From Prochlorococcus sp. AG-436-C14 (GTDB lineage Bacteria > Cyanobacteriota > Cyanobacteriia > PCC-6307 > Cyanobiaceae), in contig QCPD01000012.1 of NCBI GenBank assembly GCA_003209755.1, positions 1-61,132 on the forward strand: a stretch of 61,132 bases of DNA, in the 5' to 3' direction. Under the pieces are notes generated by a model. The model was not told the DNA's origin, searched no databases, and saw nothing but the letters and a program-made list of their open reading frames with translations. Positions within the stretch are counted from its first letter, which is position 1. Each line of letters begins with the position of its first letter. Shown here in pieces: positions 43,122 to 53,669 of this stretch. The position numbers were made by a program, and so were the translations under genes.

Positions 43122-43352
43122 TTAATTTTGATCATTATTCTTAATCATTAATACTGAAGTTAAGCCTCCAGACATTAATCCTAAAGTAAATGATGTACCA
43201 ATTAAGAAACCAATTGGAAGAGCTACAGTTTTATTAATTAGAAAATCTAAGCTATATTTCCTGCCTAGATTTTGAGATCCAAGGCAAAGGAAAAAAAGTA
43301 GTAATATTGCTGTGAAAATATTAAGAGTTAAAAGTTTTAATCTAAAAAACAT
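43122..43352 (-). CDS. Small membrane protein (LapA/DUF1049-like)
   Basis: The 76-residue protein has two hydrophobic segments (about 8-24 and 43-68). The intervening NLGRKYSLDFLINKTVALPI and following GFLIGTSFTLGLMSGGL resemble the DUF1049/LapA pattern of a short lumenal or periplasmic loop followed by a Gly-rich helix. It is convergent with the HTH gene and 39 bp from rsmI. The family assignment is tentative. Confidence 0.5.
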   Translation of the reverse strand: MFFRLKLLTLNIFTAILLLFFLCLGSQNLGRKYSLDFLINKTVALPIGFLIGTSFTLGLMSGGLTSVLMIKNNDQN

Positions 43353-43391
43353 TTTGAAATTTTTATTTAAATAAGCTTTGATTGAAAAAGC

Positions 43392-44279
43392 TTATTTGTC
43401 AAGACTCTTATGCAATTGGGAATACAGCCATTTTTTTTCATAACCTGTTTCCTCTGCGATTTTTTGAGCTGCAAAATTTGATTTTTCTCCTTGATTGATT
43501 AATTTATTGAGTTTATTTAATGCTTCTGATTCACTTACTCTATTATTTTGATTATTATTATTTCCTCCTAGAACTATTGTGAATTCTCCTTTTGGCTTGT
43601 TTGTCATAAAATATTTTGTTACCTCTTCAATTGTATTTCCGATTGACTCTTCATATCTTTTTGTAAGTTCTCTTGCGATTTGAATAGGGCGTTCTTTCCC
43701 GCATGCAACAGATAAATCTTCTAAGAGTTTAATTAATTGATGGGGTGATTCATAGATTACCGTCGTTCTATGTTCTTGAGAAATATCTTGCAAACGCTTC
43801 TTCCTGAGCCTTTGTTTCTTTGGCAGAAACCCTTCAAAGCAAAATCTTTCGGAGGGTAATCCACTTATTACTAATGCTGTAGTTGCTGCGCATGGTCCAG
43901 GTATACAAATCACTTCAAAACTATTTGACTTGGCAGCATAAACAAGCTCTTGTCCTGGATCATTTATTCCTGGTAATCCAGCATCACTAATTAAAGCAAG
44001 ACTCCCACTACTTTCTAGAATTTCTAATAATTTAGATTGACGACGTTTGAAATTATGTTTGTGATAACTAAGGAGAGGTACTTTAGATTTTATTATTTTC
44101 AATAACTGTCCACTCCTCCGAGTATCCTCACAGGCTATTAATGAAACTTTCTTGAGAATGGACTTTGCTCTTGGAGATAAATCGCCTAAGTTACCTATTG
44201 GCGTGCCTACTACGTAAAGAGTCCTTGGACAAGGTTCTGATCTTTCTCCTTGAAGCTGTTGATCATCAATTAAATCCAT
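43392..44279 (-). CDS. rsmI: 16S rRNA 2'-O-ribose C1402 methyltransferase RsmI
   Basis: This SAM-dependent enzyme methylates C1402 of 16S rRNA. The hallmark TLYVVGTPIGNLGDLSPRA starts near residue 20, with ACEDTRRSGQLL, LSYHKHN, LISDAGLPGINDPG and CIPGPCAATTALVISGL following. The last 50 residues form an RsmI C-terminal HTH-like domain. ATG at 44279 (about 295 residues) is chosen over an earlier in-frame start, because that would overlap cysQ. The start codons of rsmI and cysQ are separated by 1 bp. Confidence 0.93.
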   Translation of the reverse strand: MDLIDDQQLQGERSEPCPRTLYVVGTPIGNLGDLSPRAKSILKKVSLIACEDTRRSGQLLKIIKSKVPLLSYHKHNFKRRQSKLLEILESSGSLALISDAGLPGINDPGQELVYAAKSNSFEVICIPGPCAATTALVISGLPSERFCFEGFLPKKQRLRKKRLQDISQEHRTTVIYESPHQLIKLLEDLSVACGKERPIQIARELTKRYEESIGNTIEEVTKYFMTNKPKGEFTIVLGGNNNNQNNRVSESEALNKLNKLINQGEKSNFAAQKIAEETGYEKKWLYSQLHKSLDK

Positions 44280-44280
44280 T

Positions 44281-45195
44281 ATGTCAATTGATCTTGTTGT
44301 GCCAGAAGAGGTCGAATTAACGACTTTATTGGATGAGCTTAGAAAGCTTAGCTGGGCTTCCGCTGATGTTTTGATGGCATATGCGAGAGGCAAAGAACCT
44401 CCCTATGGCTTCCCTAAATCTCTCACTGTAGAAGAAGGTGGCGAAGGCCCAGTCTCAGCAGCTGACATGGCAGTGAATGAATTACTGATCTCAGGATTGA
44501 AGGATAATTTCACTTTTAATGACTGGGATATTTTAAGTGAAGAAACTTCTAAGGAAAAAACTTTTCAGCGAGATGATTTTAAAAAAGATTGGTGCTGGAT
44601 TATTGATCCACTTGATGGAACAAAGGATTTTCTACAAGGGTCTGAAAACTATGCAGTTCATATTGCTTTGGCATATAAACAAAAGCCCAAAATTGGGATA
44701 GTTTTAATTCCTGAAAAAAATGAATTATGGTTTGGAATTCTTGGAATTGGTGCATGGTTTGAAAATCGTGATGGCTCTAAAAAAACCTTTTCTTTTAGTG
44801 AAAGGCTTGATATCTCTAAATTAGTTCTAGTTTCAAGCAAAAATCATCAACAATCAATACTTAAAGACCTTCTTTCAACTTTGTGCTTTGCTGAGACAAA
44901 AAAAATAGGCAGTGTCGGTTGTAAAGTTGCCTCAATTTTGAGAGGAGAAGCAGATGTTTATATATCTCTATCTGGTAAAACTTCGCCAAAGGATTGGGAT
45001 ATGGCTGCTCCACATGCACTTATTGAGGCGGCTGGAGGGACTTTCTCTCATGCCAATGGAACAAATTTGACTTACCAAAAAACAAACTATTCTCAATCTG
45101 GTTGCTTAATTGCAAGCCATGGGAAATCCCATCAAAATATTTGTAAAACAGCTATGGAGTTTTTCTCTCTAAAAGAACCTAAATATATAGTCTAA
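44281..45195 (+). CDS. cysQ: 3'(2'),5'-bisphosphate nucleotidase CysQ
   Basis: The 304-residue inositol-monophosphatase-fold enzyme hydrolyses PAP left by sulfotransfer and may also act on PAPS. Metal-site motifs are present: ILSEETS, DPLDGTKDFLQGSENYAVH, and WDMAAPHALIEAAGG. PAP removal would be needed by the TPR-sulfotransferase in this window. It is divergent from rsmI with a 1-bp gap between start codons, so its promoter must lie within rsmI coding sequence. It ends 4 bp before the convergent pnp stop. Confidence 0.88.
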   Translation: MSIDLVVPEEVELTTLLDELRKLSWASADVLMAYARGKEPPYGFPKSLTVEEGGEGPVSAADMAVNELLISGLKDNFTFNDWDILSEETSKEKTFQRDDFKKDWCWIIDPLDGTKDFLQGSENYAVHIALAYKQKPKIGIVLIPEKNELWFGILGIGAWFENRDGSKKTFSFSERLDISKLVLVSSKNHQQSILKDLLSTLCFAETKKIGSVGCKVASILRGEADVYISLSGKTSPKDWDMAAPHALIEAAGGTFSHANGTNLTYQKTNYSQSGCLIASHGKSHQNICKTAMEFFSLKEPKYIV

Positions 45196-45199
45196 TTAT

Positions 45200-47368
45200 T
45201 TAAGTAAGAGGAGCAACAGGAGTAGGAGTTGGCTCAGGGTAGTTATTCATTCCACCATTTTGAGATACTCCTCTTAATGTTAGATTAATCCGCCCACGAT
45301 TATCTATTTCTCTAACCCTTACCGTTACTTGGTCTCCCACCTTTACAACGTCTTCAACTTTTTCAACTCTTGCTTCAGATAATTGAGAGATATGGATCAT
45401 TCCTTCTTTACCAGGAAGAATTTCAACAAAGGCTCCAATTGGAATAATTCTAGTTATGGAACCAGGGAAAATTTCGCCCTCATGTACTTTTCTAGTTAAG
45501 CCCTCGATAATTCTCTGAGCTTCTTCTGCAGCTGCTCCATCATGGGATGCAATAGTGACAATGCCTCCATCTTCAATGTCGATTTTTGTATTAGTTCTTT
45601 CTGTAATTCCTTTTATTGTTCTTCCACCAGGCCCAATTACAGTTCCAATAAGCTCAGGATCTATTCTAAAGCTCAATAGTCTAGGTGCATGAGGAGAAAG
45701 ATTGTCTTTTGGTGTTTCAATTGCCTCAAGCATTTTCCCTAATATATGAGTCCTTGCAGGAAGTGCCTGATTAATAGCTTCCCCAATTGTCTCAATTGGA
45801 AGTCCAGTTATCTTCATATCCATTTGCAAGGCTGTAATTCCTTTTTCAGTTCCTGCAACTTTGAAATCCATATCCCCAAGAAAGTCTTCAATTCCTTGAA
45901 TATCAGTCAATATTTTAACTTCTTTTCCTTCTTTGATTAGCCCCATAGCTGCTCCACCTACAGGGGCTTTTAAGGGGACTCCTGCATCCATTAGGGCAAG
46001 TGTACTTCCACATACTGAAGCCATAGAAGTAGAGCCGTTTGAACTCAAGACTTCACTAACAACTCTCAAAACATATGGGAAAGTATCTTTCGCTGGGAGT
46101 ACAGGAATTAATGCCCTTTCTGCTAAAGCTCCATGACCAACTTCTCTTCTCCCAGGAGTTCTCATAGGACGAGTTTCTCCAACTGAATAAGGAGGGAAGT
46201 TGTAATGATGTATATATGTCTTATCAGTATTAGGGTTTAAATCGTCCATTTCCTGAGCGTCGCTTGGAGTGCCCAATGTCGCAGTAGAAAGTACTTGTGT
46301 TAAACCTCTTTGAAATAAAGCTGATCCATGAACTCTGTTAGGTAAAACTGCAGCATCAGCATCAATTGCTCTTACTTCATTTAATTCTCTTCCATCGACT
46401 CTTTTCCCTTCCTTAATTATCTGATCTCGCATTAACTTTTTAGTTAAAGCCTTATAACTATTTTCTAGAAGTTTGTTATTTAAAGAAAGAGATTTTTTAA
46501 CTGCATTATCGTCTTTTAGTCCATCTATTTTTGCAGAAATATTTATCTTTATCTCTTCGATCTTATTGTCTCTCTCTTCTTTTGTTTGATCAAAGTTTTT
46601 AAGGACTTCACTAATTGATTTTGTACAGTTTTTCTCTAAATAGTTTGATACTGTGTCATCAACTTGAGGAGCTTCAGGCATCTCTTGCTTTATTCCTGAT
46701 TCTTTTAAAACTTCTTTTTGTGCATTGATTAATTCAGTTATGGCCTCGTAACCAAAATCAATAGCTTCAATAACGTCTTGTTCTGATAGTTGATTGGCTC
46801 CTGCTTCAACCATTACTACACCATCTGGAGTTCCAGCTACTACAAGGTCAAGATCACCTCTTTCTATTTCTCGATAACTTGGATTAAGAACAAAATCATC
46901 ACCTAAGAGGCCTACTCGAACAGCAGCCATAGGTCCCTGGAAAGGAATACCTGCCATTAATGTTGCCATTGAAGCACCAGTTACCGCTAGAACATCTGCT
47001 GGAACTCTTTCGTCTAGGGAGAGACATGTCGCAACTATTTGTATATCGTCTCTCATCCAGCCTGGGAATAGAGGTCTCATTGGACGATCAATAAGTCTTG
47101 AGATCAAAGTTGCTCTTTCAGGTGGCCGACCTTCCCGACGCATAAAACTCCCTGGAATTCTTCCTGCTGCATATAACCTTTCTTCGTAGTCGCACATTAA
47201 AGGTAGGAAATCAACCCCCTCTCGTCCTGTCGATTTTGTTGCTGTTACGAGAACGGAGGTGTCCCCACACTCAATCATTACTGAACCACCAGCCTGTGGA
47301 GCAAATCTCCCTGTAGTGAGCTTTATCTCTCTACCATCGAAGGAAACGGATTTTGTCTGACCTTGCAC
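45200..47368 (-). CDS. pnp: Polynucleotide phosphorylase
   Basis: The 722-residue 3'-5' exoribonuclease and polymerase is built as usual: two RNase PH domains (VKVSF-like start [18 protein letters not shown], second core [20 protein letters not shown], with [15 protein letters not shown]), an all-alpha linker (about 240-320), a KH domain ([18 protein letters not shown]) and an S1 domain ([18 protein letters not shown]). The short Pro-rich tail [10 protein letters not shown] follows. Length is standard. It degrades mRNA with RNase E and lies downstream of rpsN. Confidence 0.97.
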   Translation of the reverse strand: MQGQTKSVSFDGREIKLTTGRFAPQAGGSVMIECGDTSVLVTATKSTGREGVDFLPLMCDYEERLYAAGRIPGSFMRREGRPPERATLISRLIDRPMRPLFPGWMRDDIQIVATCLSLDERVPADVLAVTGASMATLMAGIPFQGPMAAVRVGLLGDDFVLNPSYREIERGDLDLVVAGTPDGVVMVEAGANQLSEQDVIEAIDFGYEAITELINAQKEVLKESGIKQEMPEAPQVDDTVSNYLEKNCTKSISEVLKNFDQTKEERDNKIEEIKINISAKIDGLKDDNAVKKSLSLNNKLLENSYKALTKKLMRDQIIKEGKRVDGRELNEVRAIDADAAVLPNRVHGSALFQRGLTQVLSTATLGTPSDAQEMDDLNPNTDKTYIHHYNFPPYSVGETRPMRTPGRREVGHGALAERALIPVLPAKDTFPYVLRVVSEVLSSNGSTSMASVCGSTLALMDAGVPLKAPVGGAAMGLIKEGKEVKILTDIQGIEDFLGDMDFKVAGTEKGITALQMDMKITGLPIETIGEAINQALPARTHILGKMLEAIETPKDNLSPHAPRLLSFRIDPELIGTVIGPGGRTIKGITERTNTKIDIEDGGIVTIASHDGAAAEEAQRIIEGLTRKVHEGEIFPGSITRIIPIGAFVEILPGKEGMIHISQLSEARVEKVEDVVKVGDQVTVRVREIDNRGRINLTLRGVSQNGGMNNYPEPTPTPVAPLT

Positions 47369-47490
47369 GTGACTTTATAGCTTTTTGTCTTCGGACATTC
47401 TTACACTTAATGGGACTAATTGAGTAAAAATCTCGATAGATTTGTTTCCTAGAGGAAACATTTACCTCAAATTACTGAAACTATAAAACT

Positions 47491-47526
47491 AAAAAAAAGT
47501 GGGAGATATAATCTTTCCCACTTTTT
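47491..47526 (-). terminator. Rho-independent terminator after rpsN
   Basis: AAGTGGGA (47497-47504) pairs with TCCCACTT (47516-47523). Runs of A to the left and T to the right flank the stem, so it can work in both directions. On the minus strand it lies 33 bp after the rpsN stop and separates rpsN from pnp. Confidence 0.85.
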
Positions 47527-47558
47527 TGGTATTGATGAATTTACTGTTGATTTTTACT

Positions 47559-47861
47559 TCACCAACTTGATTTTACTACTCCTGGCAATTCTCCATTATG
47601 AGCTCTTGATCTAAGTTGATTTCTGCATAGGCCAAAATCTCTATAAACTCCTCTTGGTTTTCCAGTTGCCCAACAACGATTCCTAATTCTATTTGGTGCA
47701 CAATTTCTAGGTAAAGCTTGAATCTTTCTATGAATTTCTAGTCGTTCCATAGGATCCTTTGCTGATTTGAACGCATCAATAAGAGTTTTACGCTTTGCTG
47801 CGTATCTTTCTACTAGTTTTTTGCGCTTTACATCACGCGCTATCATTGACTTTTTGGCCAT
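47559..47861 (-). CDS. rpsN: 30S ribosomal protein S14
   Basis: This 100-residue basic ribosomal protein is the long zinc-free form of S14. [20 protein letters not shown] is the usual start, and the C-terminal [20 protein letters not shown] with [20 protein letters not shown] is diagnostic. It binds 16S rRNA in the small-subunit head. A strong terminator lies just downstream. Confidence 0.97.
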   Translation of the reverse strand: MAKKSMIARDVKRKKLVERYAAKRKTLIDAFKSAKDPMERLEIHRKIQALPRNCAPNRIRNRCWATGKPRGVYRDFGLCRNQLRSRAHNGELPGVVKSSW

Positions 47862-47986
47862 TAAGGGGCTTATTTAACTCATTTGAATATCATTTTAACT
47901 CCTTGTCTGATTGTTTTAAGAAATTGTGCGAAATTTATTTTCAAATTATTTTTTTTCAACATTAAATCATTGATAATTAGGGTTTA

Positions 47987-49069
47987 TTATCTGTGAACGA
48001 ATTGCTGAACTAGTGATAGTTGTGTCGTATCACGGATTATCAAAACGACGCTTAGTCCTACAAGTAAAACAAATCCAGATTGCATAAAAGCTAATTGAAT
48101 TTTTTCAGGAACTGGCTTCCCACGTACACTTTCCAAAATGAGAAGAAATAATTGTCCGCCATCTAGAAGTGGTAAGGGTAATGAGTTAAGAACTGCAAGA
48201 TTAATCGAAACCAAAGCAGAAAAAAGTACAAGCCCTGATCCCCCTTGCTCTGAAAGTTGAGCACCAATTTCAACAATTTTTACTGGGCCACTTAATTGCT
48301 GAGCAGTTGAGGAGAAATTAGTAATCAAACTTTTATAACCAACAACTGTTCGACTTAGTAATTCATAAAATTGCGAATTTGAGCTATTAACTATTTCACC
48401 AATATTCTTTGCTTTAGATACTTCATTTGGAAGATTTGGTTGCAATTGAGCTCCTATCCTTCCATTTCCCTCGTTTTCAGCTGGGATTATAGAAACTGTA
48501 TCGCTTTCTTCTTTATTAACTCTCTCAAAAAGTAATTCTTCTCCAGATGATTTTTGAATGATATTGACTAAATTCATAATTCCCTCCTTGCCGCTGCCTA
48601 AAGCTTGACCATTTACGCTCATTATTCGATCTCCAGCCACTAACCCTGAATTAAATGCAGGTTCATCTTGCTGGATTCCCATTAGTATCACTCCAGGCTC
48701 AGGTTGATTAGGAATTCCTACAAAGCTTGCTTGACCAATCAGTACTATCCAAGCCAGTAATAAATTTGCTACGACACCCGCTGAAATGACTATTGCCCTT
48801 TGGTGAATTGGTCTGTTCTTTAAGAGATCTGGGTCATTGGGTTGAACTAGTGAATCTGTTTCTTCATCAGGAAAGGATACGAATCCTCCTAAAGGAAGAG
48901 ATCTAAGTGAATAAGTAATTCCATTTATTTCCTTTTTGAGAAGAGCTGGTCCAAAACCAATTGAAAAACCACTGACTTTAATTTTTTGAAGTATTGCTGC
49001 TAAGAAATGACCTGCCTCATGAAAAAAAATCAGAAGGCCAAGTACAGCTATAGATAAGAGAACGTTCAT
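47987..49069 (-). CDS. rseP: Site-2 protease RseP
   Basis: The 360-residue intramembrane zinc metalloprotease has HEAGH at residues 17-21 (the catalytic His/Glu set) in the first membrane helix. A single PDZ domain (about 125-205, QDEPAFNSGLVAGDRIMSVN) follows, and the C-terminal NSLPLPLLDGGQLFLLILE supplies the third zinc ligand Asp. It cleaves membrane-anchored regulators such as anti-sigma factors. It starts 19 bp after the serS stop on the same strand. Confidence 0.92.
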   Translation of the reverse strand: MNVLLSIAVLGLLIFFHEAGHFLAAILQKIKVSGFSIGFGPALLKKEINGITYSLRSLPLGGFVSFPDEETDSLVQPNDPDLLKNRPIHQRAIVISAGVVANLLLAWIVLIGQASFVGIPNQPEPGVILMGIQQDEPAFNSGLVAGDRIMSVNGQALGSGKEGIMNLVNIIQKSSGEELLFERVNKEESDTVSIIPAENEGNGRIGAQLQPNLPNEVSKAKNIGEIVNSSNSQFYELLSRTVVGYKSLITNFSSTAQQLSGPVKIVEIGAQLSEQGGSGLVLFSALVSINLAVLNSLPLPLLDGGQLFLLILESVRGKPVPEKIQLAFMQSGFVLLVGLSVVLIIRDTTQLSLVQQFVHR

Positions 49070-49088
49070 TAATTAGATTTTGATTGGG

Positions 49089-50369
49089 CTATTCTGGCTG
49101 TAATTTGTTCGAACCGAAGTAAGGTATTAAGGCTTTTGGTAAATTGATACTTCCATCAGATTGCTGACCATTTTCTAAAACCGCAGCCATAGTGCGACCT
49201 ATCGCCAATCCACTCCCATTTAGGGTATGCAAAAGTATATTTTTTTTATTCTTATCTTTTGTTCTTATTGAGGAACGTCTAGCTTGAAAATCTCCACAAT
49301 TACTGCAGCTAGATATTTCTCTAAAGGTTTTTGCACCTGGAAGCCAAACCTCCAAATCATATGTTTTTTTCGCTGAGAAACCTAAGTCTCCTGTGCAAAG
49401 CTGAATTACTCGATATGGTAGTTCGAGTTCTTGCAATATAGATTCTGCATCATATGTGATTTGTTCTAGAGCTTCTTCAGATTTTTCTGGATTAGAAAAC
49501 CAATAAAGTTCAACTTTATTGAATTGATGAAGTCTAATTAGACCTCTCGTATCCCTGCCATAACTTCCAGCTTCTCTTCTGAAACAAGGGCTATAAGCAA
49601 CATATTTTAATGGGAGTAGATCTTTAGGGATGATCTGGCCACGATGAAGAGAGGTTATTGGAACTTCAGCCGTTGGAGTTAGCCATAAATCATCATCAGC
49701 ACATCGAAAACTTTCTTCTGCAAATTTTGGTAGCTGTCCAGATGCCGTGAGACTAGCTGTGTTTACGAGAGCTGGAGGAAGAACTTCTAAATATCCTTTT
49801 TTAATATGTAAATCAAGCATGAAATTTATAAGTGATCTTTCAAGCTTTGCCGCTTGGTTGAAAAGGGTTACAAATCGACTTTTGGCAATCACTGAAGATC
49901 TCTCACTATCCCAAAGGTTTAATTGATTAGCAATTTCCCAATGTTCTTTTAAATTTTTTCCTGAAATAGGCTCACCCCATCTTCTAATTTCCTTGTTATC
50001 TTTTTCATCCTTCCCTTTAATAGAATCTTTTTCTGGAAGGTTAGGCAAGCAAAGAATTTGTTCATTTAATTTGTTTGAAATCGTTTTCTCTTCCTCTTCA
50101 ATAATCCCAACTTGTTTTTTAATTTGATTTCCCTTACTGCGAAGATTTGAAATCTCTTCAGAATCTTGAGAAAAACCTTGTTTGATTTTTTGTCCAACCT
50201 CTTTCCCAATTGAATTCCCTTGAGCTTGTAAAGAATTTCTCTTTTCTTCAAGCTCTTTAAGGTCTTTGCAGGATTTTTGAAGAGGTTCTAGATCAATATC
50301 CATTCCTCTTGATTTAAGACCCTCAGTAATTAATTTAGGATTGTCTCTTAGTAGTCTCTGGTCTATCAC
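49089..50369 (-). CDS. serS: Seryl-tRNA synthetase
   Basis: The 426-residue class II aminoacyl-tRNA synthetase has an N-terminal coiled-coil tRNA-binding arm (about 30-105). Motif 2 (SPCFRREAGSYGRDTRGLIR, then LHQFNKVELYW) and motif 3 (LNGSGLAIGRTMAAVLEN) are intact. Length and domains are standard. It charges tRNA-Ser. Confidence 0.97.
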   Translation of the reverse strand: MIDQRLLRDNPKLITEGLKSRGMDIDLEPLQKSCKDLKELEEKRNSLQAQGNSIGKEVGQKIKQGFSQDSEEISNLRSKGNQIKKQVGIIEEEEKTISNKLNEQILCLPNLPEKDSIKGKDEKDNKEIRRWGEPISGKNLKEHWEIANQLNLWDSERSSVIAKSRFVTLFNQAAKLERSLINFMLDLHIKKGYLEVLPPALVNTASLTASGQLPKFAEESFRCADDDLWLTPTAEVPITSLHRGQIIPKDLLPLKYVAYSPCFRREAGSYGRDTRGLIRLHQFNKVELYWFSNPEKSEEALEQITYDAESILQELELPYRVIQLCTGDLGFSAKKTYDLEVWLPGAKTFREISSCSNCGDFQARRSSIRTKDKNKKNILLHTLNGSGLAIGRTMAAVLENGQQSDGSINLPKALIPYFGSNKLQPE

Positions 50370-50490
50370 TATCTAAATATTGAAGTCCTTTTAGCCTAAA
50401 CGTTAATTGTTCCTAAAAATAATCACTTTTGTTAATTTCTTCTAAATCAATAACTGTTTTTGATTAATTAAAAAAAATAACAAGAAAAAT

Positions 50491-51969
50491 CTAAAAAAGT
50501 TTTGGAGATGAAGCTCTTGCTCTTCCGCTAGAGGCCCATTCTTTTAGAGATTCAAGTTGTTCCCTTGCGGTTCTAGAAAGAGGAACTAGTTGACTAGTCG
50601 CGAGGATCAAATCACCCTCAAGAAGCTCTCTATTCTCTGCAAATGCAAAGTACATTGCCTCTATGACTGATTGCTCTAGTTCTGCGCCAGAGAATCCTTC
50701 TGTTCTATCTACAGCAGTATTTAAATCAATTTTTAAATTAGGTCTTCTTTTTTTAAGATGAAGTTCAAGAATGCTATGTCTTTCATTTCTAGAGGGTAAT
50801 TCCAGCATGAAGATTTCATCAAATCTTCCTTTCCTAAGTAACTCGGCAGGAAGCTTATCTATTCCATTAGCAGTAGCCACGAGAAAAACAGAAGAAGTTT
50901 TTTCTGACATCCACGTGAGAATATTAGCAAGCACTCTTTGACTAGTTCCACCGTCACTTCTACCATCTCCACCAAAAGCTTTGTCTATTTCGTCAATCCA
51001 TAAAATGCAAGGGGCCATAGCTTCAGCACGCTGAATGGTTTCTCTTGTCCGAGCCTCACTTGCTCCTACTAAGCCAGCAAATAATCTTCCTACATCAAGT
51101 CTCAACAGTGGCATAGACCAGCTATTTGCTATCGCTTTCGCTACTAGAGTTTTTCCTGTTCCTTGAGGGCCAACTAGCAAAACACCTTTAGGTAATGGCA
51201 ATCCAAAAATTTTTGCTTCTTCGGAGAAGGCTTGTTTCCTTTGCTTTAACCAATCTTTCAATATTTGTAAACCACCAACATCATTTGGTGACTTATTTGT
51301 TTTGCAATATTCCAGTACCTCGCTTCGAGCAATAGATTGGCGTTTCTCTTCCAGTACTTCTTTTAAATCTTCTTTACCAATTTGACCTCTTTGTGAAAGA
51401 GCTCTAGCGGCTACTTTACGGATTCTTGATTCACTCAGCCCCCCACAAGCATTGGTAAGTTCCTTTAAAACATTTTCGTCCAATTTAGAATTACTAGCCT
51501 CAGCAATATTTGATAAAAGTGTCTTGATTTCATTCTCTTTTGGTAAGGGAAGATCAAGAATCGTTAGGTCTTCTTCTAAATCATTTGAGGGACTCCATAA
51601 TCCAGAACTTATAATTATTGAATGAGGCTTTGAGCGAAGACTAATAGTTAGGTTTTTTAGCATTCTTAGAATTCCTGGATCTTCACAGAAATGATGAAAA
51701 TCTTTTAATAAAAGAATGGTTGGAGAACTTTCATCAAGTTCTTTAAGCCATTCAAGTACGGCCATTGGCTGCTTAGAACCAATTTGATTGGAGTTAAGAA
51801 CATTACTAATTCCATCTATGTAATCCCAAGTCGCAAGTCTTCTGGGAGAAAGCCTTTTAGTACAATTTTTTAAAAGAGTTTCAACTCTTTCTTCTTCATT
51901 GCTTCTTATCCATATAATAGGAGTTCTAGCTCGAATAAGTAGATCAAGTTGTTCTTCCCAATTAGACAT
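50491..51969 (-). CDS. Ycf46-like AAA+ ATPase
   Basis: The 492-residue protein has an N-terminal domain (about 1-230) of the Ycf46 type (RARTPIIWIRSNEEERVETL). The AAA+ module carries Walker A LLVGPQGTGKTLVAKAI, Walker B ILWIDEIDKAF and sensor/Arg regions RKGRFDEIFMLELPSRNER. Ycf46 homologues occur in cyanobacteria and some plastids; a link to carbon-limitation or photosynthetic regulation has been proposed for relatives. The gene lies between serS and yidC, 121 bp from serS. Confidence 0.85.
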   Translation of the reverse strand: MSNWEEQLDLLIRARTPIIWIRSNEEERVETLLKNCTKRLSPRRLATWDYIDGISNVLNSNQIGSKQPMAVLEWLKELDESSPTILLLKDFHHFCEDPGILRMLKNLTISLRSKPHSIIISSGLWSPSNDLEEDLTILDLPLPKENEIKTLLSNIAEASNSKLDENVLKELTNACGGLSESRIRKVAARALSQRGQIGKEDLKEVLEEKRQSIARSEVLEYCKTNKSPNDVGGLQILKDWLKQRKQAFSEEAKIFGLPLPKGVLLVGPQGTGKTLVAKAIANSWSMPLLRLDVGRLFAGLVGASEARTRETIQRAEAMAPCILWIDEIDKAFGGDGRSDGGTSQRVLANILTWMSEKTSSVFLVATANGIDKLPAELLRKGRFDEIFMLELPSRNERHSILELHLKKRRPNLKIDLNTAVDRTEGFSGAELEQSVIEAMYFAFAENRELLEGDLILATSQLVPLSRTAREQLESLKEWASSGRARASSPKLF

Positions 51970-52025
51970 CAGTTATGAATTTGATTCTAGATAAGGCTGA
52001 ATTTATATAATAAGTTGTTCTTAAT

Positions 52026-53174
52026 TTATTTATTACTTTTAGGTTCAAAGGGTAATCTGTCAGAATCTGATATTACTTCTGAAGAAACAGAAACAGAAGG
52101 TTTATCTTGCTGTTTTAATTGCTCATCCAATATTTTTTGTAAATTCTCTGGGAGTGATTCTCTACTAAGGAGAAATGTTTGTAACCCTTGAAAAATATTC
52201 GCTATGACCATATAAAGCAAAACACCAGCAGGCAAAGGGAAGAATAAAAACATTCCAGTAATCATTACCGGAGTGATTTTATTCGCAGTGGATTGTTGTT
52301 TGTTTACAGGCATTCCTCTACCAGAAAGAACCTGAGAAATTACGAGCGTCAAACCAAAACCTGCTACTAGAATTGCTATATCCCAATGAATTGCGCCATC
52401 TACATAAAAGCCAACATTTCCTAATGCTTTAATAAACAAGAACCCGCTTTTCGCAGCTAAACCAGGGATCTTTGCTTCTACAGTCGCATCACCAGGATTA
52501 AGGGCATTTACAGTCCCATCAGAGGAGACTTTGACTATATCTTCACCTTTAGTGACTTTCCAAGAGGGAAAAAATCTCGATCCATTTTCATATTTTTGCA
52601 ATTCATTGACATATGAATCTCCACTCAGCGTTTGCAAATTGATTTTTACCGAATCACCTGAACCGATTTTTGTGCCACCTGGAAGAGATGCGATAACTGG
52701 GAAATGATTCTTTTCGGTTATGAATATTGAATGTTTTGCTGTCTTGAAAGGTTTGGGCTCTACTGCGGCTATTTGGTCTGATGGCAGAACCTTTAAATTG
52801 ACAAGATAAGGTACATCAGCAAATGGTGAGCCTCTTAAAGTTGCGAATAATGCAAACAAGATAGGCATTTGTACAAGTAAAGGAAGGCATCCAGCTAGAG
52901 GACTACCGAATTCACCCATTAATTTCCCTAACTCCTCTTGTTGCTTCTGAGGATTACTTGCGTAGCGGCTTTTAATTTCTGCCTGTCTTTTTTGCATTAC
53001 AGGTTGAGCTATTTTCATCCTTCTTGCGCTTCTGATGGATCCAGCGCTAAGAGGAAAAAGTGCTAGGCGGATGACTATGGTTAATGCGACAATCGCTAGT
53101 CCATAACTAGGAACTAATCCGTAGAAAAAATCTAGGATCGGGATAAGTAGATTGTCTGAGATGTACCCGATCAC
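52026..53174 (-). CDS. yidC: Membrane protein insertase YidC
   Basis: The 382-residue YidC/Oxa1/Alb3 insertase begins with a membrane helix then [20 protein letters not shown]. The positively charged groove helix follows ([20 protein letters not shown]), then [21 protein letters not shown] periplasmic insertion (about 115-255) and three further membrane helices complete it. It is in the conserved order rpmH-rnpA-PH protein-yidC. It inserts membrane proteins, including thylakoid ones. Confidence 0.94.
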   Translation of the reverse strand: MIGYISDNLLIPILDFFYGLVPSYGLAIVALTIVIRLALFPLSAGSIRSARRMKIAQPVMQKRQAEIKSRYASNPQKQQEELGKLMGEFGSPLAGCLPLLVQMPILFALFATLRGSPFADVPYLVNLKVLPSDQIAAVEPKPFKTAKHSIFITEKNHFPVIASLPGGTKIGSGDSVKINLQTLSGDSYVNELQKYENGSRFFPSWKVTKGEDIVKVSSDGTVNALNPGDATVEAKIPGLAAKSGFLFIKALGNVGFYVDGAIHWDIAILVAGFGLTLVISQVLSGRGMPVNKQQSTANKITPVMITGMFLFFPLPAGVLLYMVIANIFQGLQTFLLSRESLPENLQKILDEQLKQQDKPSVSVSSEVISDSDRLPFEPKSNK

Positions 53175-53258
53175 GGCTTTTAATGTAGAAAGATTGAGGT
53201 TGTTAGGCTAGTTTGCCTTAGAAGATGTGTTCTTGTCTCACATATTTGTGAGGGCTCA

Positions 53259-53669
53259 TTAGTTTGAAAAGCCCTGAACATCTTTATCGAGTTTCTTGGT
53301 GGGTAACTTTTCTATTTTTTCAAGGATGTACGATTCCGTTTCCCGAAAATTTGGTAGTGATCTCATTTCTAGTCGAGCTCCGTCTTTTAATACTAAAACC
53401 ATATCTCCATAAGATCCTAAACCTCTTGGTATGGCTCTTATCTCAGCTATTTGACTATAAACAACTTGAGTTTTATCTCTACCTAGCCAACCACCAGTAA
53501 CAGATATTCTACGAGTAGTTATCGTGTACCTTACCCAAAGGGCTCTAACCAAAGCTCCAAATGTAAAAGGTAGTCCTATTAGTGTTATCCCTGCTATCAA
53601 ATTAATTATTAAATCGCCACTTGCAGGACCACCTTGGTAAAAAATGTCTTCATTGGGACTAAATGTCAT
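53259..53669 (-). CDS. Bacterial PH-domain membrane protein
   Basis: The 136-residue protein has a hydrophobic hairpin (about 20-45) followed by a bPH2/DUF304-type domain: YTITTRRISVTGGWLGRDKT, VVYSQIAEIRAIPRGLGSYG and GARLEMRSLPNF. It overlaps the rnpA stop by 4 bp and precedes yidC. This conserved cyanobacterial arrangement suggests a role in membrane insertion or quality control, though none is known. Confidence 0.8.
   Translation of the reverse strand: MTFSPNEDIFYQGGPASGDLIINLIAGITLIGLPFTFGALVRALWVRYTITTRRISVTGGWLGRDKTQVVYSQIAEIRAIPRGLGSYGDMVLVLKDGARLEMRSLPNFRETESYILEKIEKLPTKKLDKDVQGFSN

Noticed and set aside
45746-46136. Plus-strand frames inside pnp
   Set aside because: They are antisense shadows of the pnp coding sequence with no own signals.
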